Notes under the pieces: generated by a model
The model's database searches: none
The model's input: the letters and a program-made list of their open reading frames with translations, nothing else
Told to the model about the DNA's origin: nothing
Assembly: GCA_047636495.1 (NCBI GenBank)
Contig: JBLILH010000018.1
Span: 1-64,000 of the forward strand
Origin: Endobugula sp047636495
Lineage (GTDB): Bacteria > Pseudomonadota > Gammaproteobacteria > Pseudomonadales > Cellvibrionaceae
Direction of reading: 5' to 3'
DNA length: 64,000 nt
Shown here: positions 8,300 through 17,049 of the stretch, in pieces
How the letters are laid out: every line of letters starts with the position of its first letter
Position numbering within the stretch: the stretch's first letter is position 1
Position numbers and translations under genes: made by a program

Positions 8300-9073
8300 A
8301 TGTTAATTATCCAGCGTGTATCACTTGTTGCTTTGTTGGGTGTGATATTGCCTACCGAACTTATAGCGCAAGCTGAAGTGAGAAATGCAAACGTCAGCAC
8401 TCAATCTCCATCGCTTTCAGCACCGCCTTCTGAGTTAAGTGCAATATACGAAATGCAAGCATTGCAGCAAGAAGTGCAGATGCTCAGGGGAATAGTGGAA
8501 GAGCAGGCATATGCGATGAAAAGGCTAAAGCAACAACGATTAGATGACTATTTAGATCTTGATAAACGTGTCAGCGAGTTAACCCGCCAACAGCAAGAAT
8601 TGACCGAAGTTACCCGCACTTCAACAGTTGCCACGGGCTCAATCTCTGCAGGTATATCTATTGTAAACCCTGGCGTAAGTACTGTGATGGGCAGTAATAG
8701 CGAAGCGGCTAACACATTGTACAACCAAGCGATTAACTTACTGCTAGATAAGCAAGACTATGCGGGTGCCCAGACAAGATTTACTGAGTACCTTGATAAA
8801 TACAAAGGCGGCCAGTACACGCCCAACGTCTATTACTGGGTCGGGCAAATATTTTTTGCTAACGGCGAGAAAAAAGCGGCGGCAGATAATTTTGAATGGT
8901 TAATTAGTGAGTATGCTCGTCATGCTAAAGTTCCCGATGCACAATTTAAATTAGCTAGAATTTATTTTGATCAAGGCAAGAAAAAAGAAGCGAAAGAGAT
9001 TTTTGATAAAGTGGTTGCTAGCAATGCCGATGCTGCTTTACTCGCTAAATCTTTTATCAGCAAGAACTACTGA
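8300..9073 (+). CDS. cpoB: CpoB (YbgF) cell-division coordinator
   Basis: CpoB is the periplasmic TPR protein that connects Tol-Pal with peptidoglycan synthesis at the septum. It has a signal peptide (residues 1 to about 23), a coiled-coil trimerisation segment at residues 45-100 (LQQEVQMLRGIVEEQAYAMKRLKQQ), a Ser/Thr/Gly linker, and a C-terminal TPR block from about residue 130 (YNQAINLLLDKQDYAGAQTRF, YYWVGQIFFANGEKKAAADNF, AQFKLARIYFDQGKKKEAKEIF). The length of 257 is typical. The upstream purine signal is weak. Confidence 0.94.
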   Translation: MLIIQRVSLVALLGVILPTELIAQAEVRNANVSTQSPSLSAPPSELSAIYEMQALQQEVQMLRGIVEEQAYAMKRLKQQRLDDYLDLDKRVSELTRQQQELTEVTRTSTVATGSISAGISIVNPGVSTVMGSNSEAANTLYNQAINLLLDKQDYAGAQTRFTEYLDKYKGGQYTPNVYYWVGQIFFANGEKKAAADNFEWLISEYARHAKVPDAQFKLARIYFDQGKKKEAKEIFDKVVASNADAALLAKSFISKNY

Positions 9074-9519
9074 TGCCTCACTGTTGTTTAAGTAACACTT
9101 TTTCGCAAGCTGTGGAGTCAATGTTAACGCGTTTATAGTGTTTAGGTTTGGTGTTAAGCGTGAGTTAGGTATTGATTACTGAGGTATGTTACGAGTACGT
9201 CCGTTTAACTCCACCGCCAGCAGGGGTTACAGGGATATGATAAAAGCAAGTTTAGCTGGCGCAAAAATTTGCCTATGCTGGTAAAAACTTCAGCAATCAA
9301 TGCTTAGAACGTTAACGGGGCAGCAGTGGCCGATACCGGCTTTTTTGTTTTTTTTCTTTTTGAAATTTACGCAACGAGTGTTGTCTGTTGTATTAGAGCC
9401 GTTTGCCATTCGCCAAAACTTGGGGCTGTCCGTCCGCATGTTCAGGCTGATAACCGTAGATTGTTAACGGATTTTTCATTATACTCGTCGCCTATTTTTT
9501 ACCCACTCTTCGAAAGCCC
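9074..9519. other. Intergenic gap, cpoB to queE
   Basis: About 445 bp lies between cpoB and queE. I see no convincing gene: the open frame 9326-9526 is a low-complexity Phe/Ser/Cys-rich product without a ribosome binding site and runs into queE. I searched for a preQ1-type riboswitch pattern ahead of the queuosine genes and did not find one. Promoters for queE presumably lie here but none could be assigned. Confidence 0.4.
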
Positions 9520-10176
9520 ATGTTAAAGACAGCCTCATCATTAAAAATTACCGAAATATTTTTTTCAATCCAAGGCGAAGCGCAGACTGTGGGCAAGCCT
9601 ACTGTATTTGTTCGCTTAACCGGTTGCCCTTTGCGTTGCACATATTGCGACTCGGAATATGCTTTTTATGGAGGAGAGCGAATGGCGTTAAGCGACATTA
9701 TGGCTAAAGTGATGTCTTATGGCGCGAGTTATGTCTGTGTGACGGGGGGGGAGCCATTGGCGCAACCTGAAACGCGCAGGTTATTAACCGCACTATGTGA
9801 GCAGGGCTTACGAGTCTCTATTGAGACCAGTGGCGCGTTATCTATTAATAATGTTGATCCTCGAGTTAGTATTGTTATGGATCTTAAAACGCCATCGTCA
9901 GGCGAAGTCGGGCGTAATGATTATGCCAATATCCCGCTGCTAGGGCAGGGAGATCAGGTGAAGTTTGTGATTGGCGATCGTCAAGATTATGAGTGGTCGC
10001 TTTTTAAAATCAATGAATACGACTTGAGTGCAAAGGTTCCGGAAATATTATTCTCCCCTATTTACGAGCAATTAGACGCTCGCCAGTTGGTTGAATGGAT
10101 TTTAGCTGATCGTGCTCCTGTGAGGTTTCAAATGCAGTTACACAAAGCACTATGGGGCGACAAACCAGGGCGTTAA
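9520..10176 (+). CDS. queE: QueE 7-carboxy-7-deazaguanine synthase
   Basis: QueE is the radical SAM enzyme that converts 6-carboxytetrahydropterin to 7-carboxy-7-deazaguanine in queuosine synthesis. The cluster-binding CPLRCTYC motif gives Cys36, Cys40 and Cys43. The N-terminus KITEIFFSIQGE and the VCVTGGEP SAM motif are typical. The protein is 218 aa. It is followed by queC, 50 bp downstream on the same strand, so the two late 7-deazaguanine steps are paired. queD and queF are not in the window. Confidence 0.96.
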   Translation: MLKTASSLKITEIFFSIQGEAQTVGKPTVFVRLTGCPLRCTYCDSEYAFYGGERMALSDIMAKVMSYGASYVCVTGGEPLAQPETRRLLTALCEQGLRVSIETSGALSINNVDPRVSIVMDLKTPSSGEVGRNDYANIPLLGQGDQVKFVIGDRQDYEWSLFKINEYDLSAKVPEILFSPIYEQLDARQLVEWILADRAPVRFQMQLHKALWGDKPGR

Positions 10177-10232
10177 TAGTACTTATACAACACATGTGTT
10201 TTATATTAATCATTTTTTATAGGTGAATGTTT

Positions 10233-10916
10233 ATGGCTTCGTCTGCACCCAAAGCGGTTGTACTTGTTTCTGGTGGTTTAGATTCAACCACGGTTCTTGC
10301 TATTGCTCAACGTCAAGGTTATGAATGCTATACCCTGAGCTTTGATTATGGCCAGCGACATCGAGCAGAACTGATCGCTGCTGAGCGATTGTCTTCAAAG
10401 ATGAACGCTACTGAGCATAAGACCATTGTGCTTGATTTACGTACGATAGGCGGCTCTGCATTAACAGATGATATGATTGATGTTCCAGAGACCGCAAGTG
10501 AAGGTATTCCAGTCACGTATGTGCCAGCGCGTAATACGGTATTCTTGTCTATAGCCCTAGGTTGGGCCGAAGTACTGGGTGCGAGCGATATTTTTATTGG
10601 TGTAAACGCTGTTGATTACTCGGGCTATCCCGATTGCCGTCTTGCTTATATCAAGTCTTATGAACAGATGGCGAATTTAGCTACTAAGGCATGCGTTGAA
10701 GGTCAGCCGCTACGGATCCAAACGCCGCTAATAGACTTGACCAAAGCTGATATTATTCGCCAAGGAATCATCCTGGGCATTAGCTATGCAGAAACAATTT
10801 CATGTTATCAGGCAAATGCAAACGGTGATGCTTGTGGTAAGTGCGATAGTTGTCGTTTACGTCAACAAGGTTTTGCCGATGCGGGAGTCAATGATCCAAC
10901 AAAATATGCACGTTAA
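10233..10916 (+). CDS. queC: QueC 7-cyano-7-deazaguanine synthase
   Basis: QueC is the ATP- and ammonia-dependent enzyme that converts carboxydeazaguanine to preQ0. The PP-loop ATP site VSGGLDSTT is at residues 12-20. Zinc-binding cysteines lie near the end in CYQANANGDACGKCDSCR. An ATG also occurs at 10227, but AGGTGA ends directly before it; that signal is ideally spaced (six bases) for the ATG at 10233, which I chose. The product is 227 aa. Confidence 0.96.
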   Translation: MASSAPKAVVLVSGGLDSTTVLAIAQRQGYECYTLSFDYGQRHRAELIAAERLSSKMNATEHKTIVLDLRTIGGSALTDDMIDVPETASEGIPVTYVPARNTVFLSIALGWAEVLGASDIFIGVNAVDYSGYPDCRLAYIKSYEQMANLATKACVEGQPLRIQTPLIDLTKADIIRQGIILGISYAETISCYQANANGDACGKCDSCRLRQQGFADAGVNDPTKYAR

Positions 10917-10957
10917 AGCACGGAATAAATTTAAACGACAAATAATACAGAAAAGGC

Positions 10958-10985
10958 TTGAAATTTCCCGTGTAATCATTAATAT
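10958..10985 (+). promoter_or_regulatory. Predicted sigma-70 promoter for tRNA-Lys
   Basis: TTGAAA (10958-10963) and TAATAT (10980-10985) are separated by 16 bp and followed by the GC-rich sequence GTGCGCCTCG. That discriminator is shared with the other two tRNA promoters in the window, and GC-rich discriminators are typical of stringently controlled stable-RNA promoters. Sequence-based prediction only. Confidence 0.6.
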
Positions 10986-11032
10986 GTGCGCCTCGTTGAG
11001 CAGCAAGTTTAACGTTTACCAACACAACATTC

Positions 11033-11108
11033 GGGTCGTTAGCTCAGTTGGTAGAGCAGTTGGCTTTTAACCAATTGGTCGCGCGTTCGAGTCGCGCACG
11101 ACCCACCA
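11033..11108 (+). tRNA. tRNA-Lys (TTT anticodon)
   Basis: The 76-nt gene folds as a full cloverleaf. The acceptor GGGTCGT pairs with ACGACCC, the D arm is GCTC...GAGC, the anticodon loop CTTTTAA carries TTT, the T arm contains GTTCGAGTC, and CCA is encoded. A hairpin terminator follows eight bases downstream. Its position after queC matches what I recall for pseudomonads. Confidence 0.97.
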
Positions 11109-11114
11109 TTATTA

Positions 11115-11145
11115 AAAAGGCTACCCATTGGGTAGCCTTTTTTTT
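11115..11145 (+). terminator. Rho-independent terminator after tRNA-Lys
   Basis: The stem GGCTACCC / GGGTAGCC has a short AT loop; it is preceded by an A-run and followed by nine T residues, a canonical intrinsic terminator. Confidence 0.9.
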
Positions 11146-11233
11146 ACATCGATTTTGCCTTTATATTGTAGTGTTTATTCCAAACATTTGTATCGGGCAC
11201 TTATATCAGACACTTATTTCAGGAATATTCCCT

Positions 11234-12820
11234 TTGATTTCTACCGCAAATGTCACTATGCAGTTTGGTGCAAAACCACTATTTGAAAATATCTCCGTTA
11301 AATTTGGCAATGGCAATCGCTATGGCCTCATTGGTGCTAATGGTTGCGGGAAGTCGACCTTTATGAAAATTCTTGACGGTACGCTTGCGCCTACGGCAGG
11401 TAACGTGTCTATTACGCCTAATGAACGCGTCGGTATACTAAGCCAGGATCAGTTCGCTTTTGAAGCGTTCTCAGTGGTTGATACGGTCATTATGGGGCAT
11501 GCCGATCTATGGAAAATAAAGCAGGAGCGTGACCGTATTTATGGTCTGCCAGAAATGTCAGAAGAAGAAGGTATGAAGGTTGCTGAGCTAGAGACTGAAT
11601 TTGCAGAGCTGGACGGTTATACCGCTGAAAGCCGCGCTGAAGAAATTCTCATGGGTGCGGGTATTGAGCAAGAGTTACATTATGGCCTCATGAGCGATAT
11701 CGCGCCGGGTCGTAAATTACGCGTCTTGTTGGCACAAGCCTTGTTCTCTGATCCTGATATTTTACTGTTAGATGAACCGACCAATAACCTTGATATTAAT
11801 ACTATTCATTGGTTAGAAACGATTCTAAATGATCGTGAAAGCACCATGGTCATCATTTCTCATGATCGCCACTTCTTAAACTCCGTATGTACCCATATGG
11901 CCGATATCGATTATGGTGAGCTGCGAGTGTACCCAGGTACCTATGATGACTTTATGCGGGCCGCTACAGAGGTCCAGGAGCGCCTACATTCGGAAAACAG
12001 CAAGAAGAGTGCCCAAATTGCCGATCTGCAGCAGTTTGTCAGTCGCTTCTCGGCTAATGCATCAAAAGCTAAACAGGCAACATCGCGCGCTAAGCAGCTA
12101 GAAAAAATCAAGCTAGATGACATTAAGCCCTCTAGCAGAATGAACCCATTTATTCGGTTTAAGCAAGATAAAAAATTACACCGGCAAGCCTTAATTTTAG
12201 AAAACATTAGCCACAGTTTTGACGATAACATGTTATTTAAAAAAGCTAATGTGATTATCGATGCGGGTGAGCGTGTCGCTGTTATTGGTGAAAATGGAGC
12301 AGGTAAAACCACATTGTTGCGTTGTTTGATGAATCATATCAGCCCGCAGAGTGGAAAAATTAAGTGGTCAGAAAATACGGCTTTAGGGTATTGCCCGCAA
12401 GACAGTACTGCAGATTTCGCAGAAGACATTAACTTATTTGATTGGATGAGCCGGTGGCGTAAACCCAATCACGATGATCAGATTGTGAGAGCAACCCTAG
12501 GTCGTTTATTGTTTTCGGCAGATGATTTTAATAAGCGAGTGACCGTGTGTTCGGGTGGTGAAAAGAACCGCTTATTATTTGGTAAGCTAATGATGATGGA
12601 TGCTAACGTATTATTAATGGACGAGCCTACCAATCACTTGGATATGGAGTCTATCGAGGCGTTAAACCTTGCGTTATCACATTATAAAGGCACACTCTTG
12701 TTCGTTAGCCATGACCGTGAGTTCGTCTCGTCGCTGGCTAATCATATTATAGAAATTAAAGGGCATGAGTTGCATAGTTTTAAAGGGACTTATGCAGAAT
12801 ATTTATCTTCTCAGGACTAG
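11234..12820 (+). CDS. ybiT: YbiT-like ABC-F family ATPase
   Basis: ABC-F proteins are soluble twin-ATPase factors that act on the ribosome. This one aligns by eye with E. coli YbiT from the first residues (ANVTMQFGAKPLFENISVKFG). It has Walker A motifs GANGCGKST (residues 34-42) and GENGAGKTT in the second half, Walker B LLLDEPTNNLD and LLMDEPTNHLD, the CSGGEKNR signature, and a charged inter-domain linker around residues 240-310. The frame is open back into the tRNA, but homology begins at TTG 11234, which has AGGA nine bases upstream. The product is 528 aa. Confidence 0.93.
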   Translation: MISTANVTMQFGAKPLFENISVKFGNGNRYGLIGANGCGKSTFMKILDGTLAPTAGNVSITPNERVGILSQDQFAFEAFSVVDTVIMGHADLWKIKQERDRIYGLPEMSEEEGMKVAELETEFAELDGYTAESRAEEILMGAGIEQELHYGLMSDIAPGRKLRVLLAQALFSDPDILLLDEPTNNLDINTIHWLETILNDRESTMVIISHDRHFLNSVCTHMADIDYGELRVYPGTYDDFMRAATEVQERLHSENSKKSAQIADLQQFVSRFSANASKAKQATSRAKQLEKIKLDDIKPSSRMNPFIRFKQDKKLHRQALILENISHSFDDNMLFKKANVIIDAGERVAVIGENGAGKTTLLRCLMNHISPQSGKIKWSENTALGYCPQDSTADFAEDINLFDWMSRWRKPNHDDQIVRATLGRLLFSADDFNKRVTVCSGGEKNRLLFGKLMMMDANVLLMDEPTNHLDMESIEALNLALSHYKGTLLFVSHDREFVSSLANHIIEIKGHELHSFKGTYAEYLSSQD

Positions 12821-12918
12821 CTAGTGCCCATTCATGAGTAGGACTCTGCTGCTAAAAATAAAAACAGCCATCTTCACACCACTAGATGGTGTTGTTTGCA
12901 ATAAGTAAACACCCGTAT

Positions 12919-12976
12919 CTAGTGGCCTCTATTCATTAATAGGAGTGACCATTTTTATTTTCCCTCGCGACGAGCC
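12919..12976. repeat. Dispersed intergenic repeat, copy A
   Basis: This 58-bp stretch runs from CTAGTGGCC to CCCTCGCGACGAGCC and resembles 52717-52771, which ends in the same 15 bases and has matching TGACC and TTTATATT-like blocks in between. A partial extra copy of the left part (CTAGTGCCCATTCAT) starts at 12821, right after the ybiT stop. No coding function is seen. Confidence 0.55.
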
Positions 12977-13090
12977 ATGACGAGCTATATAGTGATAGAC
13001 ACTATCCAGTAACGGTTGCGAATATAGGCGATCGATAAGTTAACATGCGCGTATAATCCCATTAAATAATGACTTACGCGATGTAGTGAT

Positions 13091-13594
13091 ATGCCTCTAT
13101 CGATTATCTCTTCGGATGATGAAATACTTAATCGCCTATGCGTTCAGCTAGGGCGTCATCTTCTCCATCAATGTCATACTATAACGACGGCTGAATCTTG
13201 TACCGGCGGAGGTGTTGCGCATGCTATCACCAGCATTGTGGGCAGCTCTCAATGGTTTTCCCATGGTTTTATTACCTATAGCAATGTGGCTAAACAACAG
13301 TTGTTACAGGTGGGTGAGAGCGAGTTGGAACGATATGGAGCGGTTAGCTCGCAAGTGGCAGAGGCCATGGCTTGCGGGGCTATAGCGGCTGCGGATGCTG
13401 ATGTTGCGATTGCGGTCACGGGTATAGCCGGGCCAGGAGGTGGGAGCGAAGAAAAGCCCGTGGGAACGGTATGGATTGCCTGGGCAAAAAAAGATTTATC
13501 TGTCATATCACAAGCCTTTATTTTTGAAGGTGATAGAAAAGGTATTAGATATCAAACGGTTATCGAGGCCATTAAAGGTGCGCTAACGTTGTGA
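13091..13594 (+). CDS. pncC: PncC nicotinamide-nucleotide amidase (CinA C-terminal type)
   Basis: PncC deamidates nicotinamide mononucleotide to nicotinate mononucleotide in NAD recycling. The 167-residue stand-alone CinA C-terminal domain shows TTAESCTGGGVAHAITSIVGSS (from about residue 32), GFITYSNVAKQQLL and VTGIAGPGGGSEEKPVGTVWIA, all family signatures. It lies immediately upstream of recA, the usual cinA/pncC-recA-recX order. The recA SOS promoter starts about 20 bp beyond its stop, so recA has its own control. Confidence 0.95.
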   Translation: MPLSIISSDDEILNRLCVQLGRHLLHQCHTITTAESCTGGGVAHAITSIVGSSQWFSHGFITYSNVAKQQLLQVGESELERYGAVSSQVAEAMACGAIAAADADVAIAVTGIAGPGGGSEEKPVGTVWIAWAKKDLSVISQAFIFEGDRKGIRYQTVIEAIKGALTL

Positions 13595-13616
13595 CAAAAA
13601 AATAAAAGCAAATATA

Positions 13617-13650
13617 CTGTATAAAACAATAGTGCTGGTTGCACATACAG
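13617..13650 (+). promoter_or_regulatory. Tandem LexA-type boxes at recA promoter
   Basis: Two SOS-box-like sites occur: CTGT-N8-ATAG at 13617-13632 (one mismatch in the right half) and CTGG-N8-ACAG at 13635-13650, which keeps the strict CTG-N10-CAG core. The second overlaps the -35 element of the predicted promoter, so LexA binding would block RNA polymerase. Confidence 0.8.
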
Positions 13651-13667
13651 TACATTGTCGTTATAGT
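13639..13667 (+). promoter_or_regulatory. Predicted recA sigma-70 promoter
   Basis: TTGCAC (13639-13644) and TATAGT (13662-13667) have a 17-bp spacer. The -35 lies inside the downstream LexA-type box, as expected for an SOS-controlled promoter. Confidence 0.7.
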
Positions 13668-13794
13668 AGCTTCAATGAGCGATACTAAAGTCGTCGAACT
13701 ATTTAAAATTGAATAATACGTAGAGTAAAAAACTGTGAGCAAGCAAACCATGAGTAAACAAACTGCCAAAAATCGAGTGAAAGAGGACAAAACA

Positions 13795-14850
13795 ATGGAT
13801 TCCAATAAAGATAAAGCATTAGAAGCTGCGTTAAGTCAGATCGAACGGCAGTTTGGTAAAGGCACTGTTATGCGCATGGGAGATCGTGAACTAGTGAAAA
13901 TTCCCGCTATCTCAACCGGTTCACTGGGTCTGGATATCGCTTTAGGGATAGGCGGCTTACCTAAAGGGCGTATTGCTGAGATTTATGGCCCCGAATCTTC
14001 GGGCAAGACGACGTTGACGTTACAAGTGATTGCCGAAGCACAAAAGCAAGGCGGTACTTGTGCATTTATCGACGCAGAACATGCGTTAGATCCTATTTAC
14101 GCAAGCAAATTGGGTGTAAAAGTGGATGACCTCATTATTTCTCAACCTGATACCGGTGAGCAAGCATTAGAAGTGGCCGATATGTTGGTGCGCTCCGGAG
14201 CAGTCGACGTTATCGTTATTGATTCGGTTGCAGCGTTAACACCAAAAGCTGAAATTGAAGGCGATATGGGTGATCATCATGTCGGTTTGCAAGCACGATT
14301 AATGTCGCAGGCATTAAGGAAAATAACGGGAAACATTAAAAATGCAAATTGTCTATGTATATTTATTAACCAAATTCGTATGAAAATTGGTGTGATGTTC
14401 GGTAATCCAGAAACCACAACTGGCGGTAATGCGCTTAAGTTTTATTCATCGGTTCGATTGGATATTCGTCGGATAGGAGCGGTAAAAGATGGAGATGAAG
14501 TGGTGGGCTCAGAAACTCGCGTTAAAGTGGTTAAAAATAAGGTTGCCCCACCATTTAAGCAAGCTGAATTTCAAATCACCTATGGTCATGGTATTAATCG
14601 TTTAGGTGAAGTAATTGACTATGGCGTGAAGTTAGAGCTGATTGATAAAGCGGGTGCATGGTATAGCTATAAAGGTGAAAAAATTGGTCAAGGTAAAAGC
14701 AACGTCATCAAGTTTTTACAAGAGCGTCCTGAAATTGCAGAAGAAGTTGAAACCGCTATTCGACGAGAATATTTACCTGATACTGTAGAAGGTGAAGCCG
14801 AAGGTAAAGGCAACGTAGTTGATATTGCAGCTGAACAACCTACAGGATAA
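13795..14850 (+). CDS. recA: RecA recombinase
   Basis: RecA forms filaments on single-stranded DNA, catalyses strand exchange and triggers LexA self-cleavage. Walker A is GPESSGKTT (residues 65-73). Further signatures are IDAEHALDP, VIDSVAALTPKAEIEG, the L2-region motif FINQIRMKIGVMFGNPETTTGGNALKFYSS, and the acidic C-terminal tail. I chose ATG 13795 (MDSNKDKALEAAL): AGAGG is eight bases upstream and the length of 351 aa fits the family. In-frame upstream starts (GTG 13735, ATG 13750) would add a non-homologous tail. Confidence 0.98.
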   Translation: MDSNKDKALEAALSQIERQFGKGTVMRMGDRELVKIPAISTGSLGLDIALGIGGLPKGRIAEIYGPESSGKTTLTLQVIAEAQKQGGTCAFIDAEHALDPIYASKLGVKVDDLIISQPDTGEQALEVADMLVRSGAVDVIVIDSVAALTPKAEIEGDMGDHHVGLQARLMSQALRKITGNIKNANCLCIFINQIRMKIGVMFGNPETTTGGNALKFYSSVRLDIRRIGAVKDGDEVVGSETRVKVVKNKVAPPFKQAEFQITYGHGINRLGEVIDYGVKLELIDKAGAWYSYKGEKIGQGKSNVIKFLQERPEIAEEVETAIRREYLPDTVEGEAEGKGNVVDIAAEQPTG

Positions 14851-14865
14851 AGCGAGGTAACTACC

Positions 14866-15423
14866 ATGGCTAATACAGCATACACATCAGCTACTATGTC
14901 CTTGAGCTACTCATATAGCTCGTCGTCCTCTTCTCGTACAGATGAAGTTAAGGCGATTAAGGTGAGTGCTTTGCGATATTTAGCGCGTAGAGAGTATTCG
15001 CGGGTAGAGCTGTATCGCCGGTTGTCACAAAAGTTTTCCGCTGCCGATTCGATACAGCATGTTTTAGACGAGCTGCGTACTCAAGGTTATCAAAGTGATT
15101 CGCGTTTTACCGAATCGTTTATTCGTGCGAAGATCAGTGCCGGTAATGGGCCGTTTAAAATTAAAATTGAATTACGAGAGAAAGGCATTTGCGAAAGTAC
15201 GGCTCTCGCAGCCTTTGACCGTCAATCAATTGATTGGCAAGCGTTAGCGCAGCTAGTTAATGACAAACGATTTGGTAGCGTTGACGCCGAGATCGATATA
15301 GACTTTCAGACTGAAGAAGAAAAACGACATTTATCTGCAAAAAAAATGCGTTATTTAAGAAATAAGGGGTTCTATAAAGAGCACATAGATATGGTGCTTA
15401 AAACGTCATTTATATCTTCTTAA
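14866..15423 (+). CDS. recX: RecX regulator of RecA
   Basis: RecX binds RecA filaments and limits their growth. The 185-residue product has the usual three-helix repeats: ALRYLARREYSRVELYRRLSQKF (from about residue 36), VLDELRTQGYQSDSRFTESFIRAK, and a C-terminal RYLRNKGFYKEHIDMVL. A Ser/Tyr-rich extension of about 25 residues precedes the first repeat. It starts 15 bases after recA with GAGG upstream, so it is likely co-transcribed with recA and SOS-induced. Confidence 0.94.
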   Translation: MANTAYTSATMSLSYSYSSSSSSRTDEVKAIKVSALRYLARREYSRVELYRRLSQKFSAADSIQHVLDELRTQGYQSDSRFTESFIRAKISAGNGPFKIKIELREKGICESTALAAFDRQSIDWQALAQLVNDKRFGSVDAEIDIDFQTEEEKRHLSAKKMRYLRNKGFYKEHIDMVLKTSFISS

Positions 15424-15480
15424 GAAAATATAAATTGAAACATTAAAGTCCGTTATTTGTTTAATGTTGTATATATTTAG

Positions 15481-15515
15481 AAACCGCTACCCCTTATAGG
15501 TTAGCGGTTTTTTTG
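15481..15515 (+). terminator. Rho-independent terminator after recX
   Basis: AAACCGCT/AGCGGTTT plus an inner ACC/GGT extension forms a GC-containing stem followed by seven T residues, closing the recA-recX unit. Confidence 0.85.
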
Positions 15516-15752
15516 TGTTTGTATTAGCTGGTTTATAGCGACGTGAATTTTAGCATATAGCCGTGGTGTAGAGCGTAAGAGCCATTAGATGAGATAAATT
15601 TAGTGTTGCGTGAAAGAATGTTAAAGCGAAATATGCTATCGTATCTGATCTATTAAGAGACTTAACGGTAAGGTCTCCCGCGGAAGCTGACCAGTAATTC
15701 AAAAGTTAATTGAGCATTAAAACGAGTAAATATTATTATATTGGGATGTACT
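15516..15752 (+). other. Leader region before the cobalamin operon
   Basis: About 235 bp with no gene. I looked for a cobalamin riboswitch and did not find its conserved core. The region does contain a hairpin, GAGACTT at 15657-15663 pairing with AAGGTCTC at 15670-15677, directly followed by a GC-rich patch (CCGCGGAAGCTG). Its role is unknown. The cobO ribosome binding site GGGA (15743-15746) ends the region. Confidence 0.4.
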
Positions 15753-16358
15753 ATGGATAAAAATCAAAATCAAAAGCACAATGCGGCGATGGGAAAACAA
15801 AAAGAAAAAATTGATGCGACAATTGCTTCGGCGTCAACAGAGCGAGGTGTTTCTGTACTGTTGACTGGCAATGGTAAAGGCAAGTCAAGCTCTGCTTTTG
15901 GTATGATTATGCGCGCTTTGGGGTACGGGCAAAAAGTAGCCGTCATTCAGTTTATTAAAGGCCAGCAACTATCTGGCGAAGAGCTTTATGTTCGTGACCA
16001 ATGTCCCCAAGTCACTTTCTACCAGATGGGCACTGGATTTACCTGGGACACCCAAGATCGAGAGTCAGATATTCTAGCCGCAAAAGACACTTGGGCACAA
16101 GTCGTGCCATTGTTAACAGATGATAGCTACGATTTAGTCGTTCTTGACGAGTTAACCTATATGCTTGCTTATAAATATTTAGACGAAGATATGGTGTTAA
16201 CGGCATTACGTAATCGTCCGGTACAGCAAAGTGTTGTCGTGACAGGTCGAGGTGGAGGTTCTGCATTGCAAGAGATCATGGACACGGTTTCCGAAGTGAA
16301 AGATCGTAAGCATGCTTACGCAAGCGGTATTAAGGCGCGCAAGGGTGTAGACTACTGA
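15753..16358 (+). CDS. cobO: Cob(I)yrinic acid a,c-diamide adenosyltransferase
   Basis: This enzyme (CobO/BtuR/CobA type) transfers adenosyl from ATP to Co(I) corrinoids, both de novo and in salvage. The P-loop GNGKGKSS lies at about residues 39-46; VAVIQFIKGQ, VVLDELTYML and VVVTGRGG are family motifs. ATG 15753 is chosen, with GGGA six bases upstream; a TTG at 15741 lies just upstream of that signal. The product is 201 aa. It opens a run of six late cobalamin genes on the same strand. Confidence 0.95.
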   Translation: MDKNQNQKHNAAMGKQKEKIDATIASASTERGVSVLLTGNGKGKSSSAFGMIMRALGYGQKVAVIQFIKGQQLSGEELYVRDQCPQVTFYQMGTGFTWDTQDRESDILAAKDTWAQVVPLLTDDSYDLVVLDELTYMLAYKYLDEDMVLTALRNRPVQQSVVVTGRGGGSALQEIMDTVSEVKDRKHAYASGIKARKGVDY

Positions 16359-16407
16359 GCCAGTCTTTTTTATGCTAATTAATTTTATGTAAAACCATAT
16401 TACTCTT

Positions 16408-16929
16408 ATGACTAGACATCTTATCTTGGGCGGTGCCCGCAGTGGTAAAAGTCGTTTTGCGGAAGAGCAGGCGATTATTCAAGCATTGACTTGCCAACAA
16501 ACACTTCATTATGTCGCAACAGCCACCATTCGTGACGATAAAGAGATGACGTCACGTATTCTGTTGCACCAGCAGCGTCGCGATACACGCTGGACGTTGA
16601 TTGAAGAACCCCTAAATTTAGCTGCGGTGATCAGTAATGCTAGCAGCACACAGTGTGTATTAATAGACTGTCTTACTTTGTGGTTAACGAATGCATTAAT
16701 GCAAAATTGTTGGGATGATACTAAATTGGCTTTTATTGAAGCGGTCAAACATTCCTCTGCCAGTTTGTTCTTCGTCAGTAATGAGGTTGGTTCAGGTATT
16801 GTGCCAATGGGTGAATTGTCGCGTCAGTTCGTTGATGAAGCGGGTTGGCTGCATCAGACCTTAGCCGAGTATTGCGATCAAGTCAGTGTGGTGATCGCTG
16901 GTCTGCCACTAGCGCTCAAGCCAAGTTGA
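16408..16929 (+). CDS. cobP: Cobinamide kinase / cobinamide-phosphate guanylyltransferase
   Basis: The bifunctional CobU/CobP enzyme phosphorylates adenosylcobinamide and then forms adenosyl-GDP-cobinamide. It shows the N-terminal P-loop GGARSGKSRFAE (residues 7-18), HYVATATIRDDKEMTSRI, the LIDCLTLWLTN motif and VSNEVGSGIVPMGELSRQFVDEAGWLHQ near the end, all diagnostic. The 173 aa length is typical. It lies 50 bp after cobO. Confidence 0.95.
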   Translation: MTRHLILGGARSGKSRFAEEQAIIQALTCQQTLHYVATATIRDDKEMTSRILLHQQRRDTRWTLIEEPLNLAAVISNASSTQCVLIDCLTLWLTNALMQNCWDDTKLAFIEAVKHSSASLFFVSNEVGSGIVPMGELSRQFVDEAGWLHQTLAEYCDQVSVVIAGLPLALKPS

Positions 16930-17049
16930 CAATTGTAGAAAATTAGCAACCCTATTGTTTAAAAATTTTGTTTATACACTAGAACTAAAAACAAGCGCTA
17001 AGCATTATTTTCTCACAGCCTTTTTCAAGGTTTCATTAAGAGTTACTAT

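Noticed and set aside
9326..9526. 66-aa open frame ending inside queE
   Set aside because: Low-complexity product without start signals; it overlaps the queE start in another frame.
11048..11233. N-terminal extension of the ABC-F protein through tRNA-Lys
   Set aside because: The frame is open through the tRNA and terminator, but homology and a ribosome binding site start at TTG 11234.
15516..15752. Cobalamin riboswitch before cobO
   Set aside because: I searched for the conserved B12-box and core by eye and found only a GC-rich patch; not enough to call.
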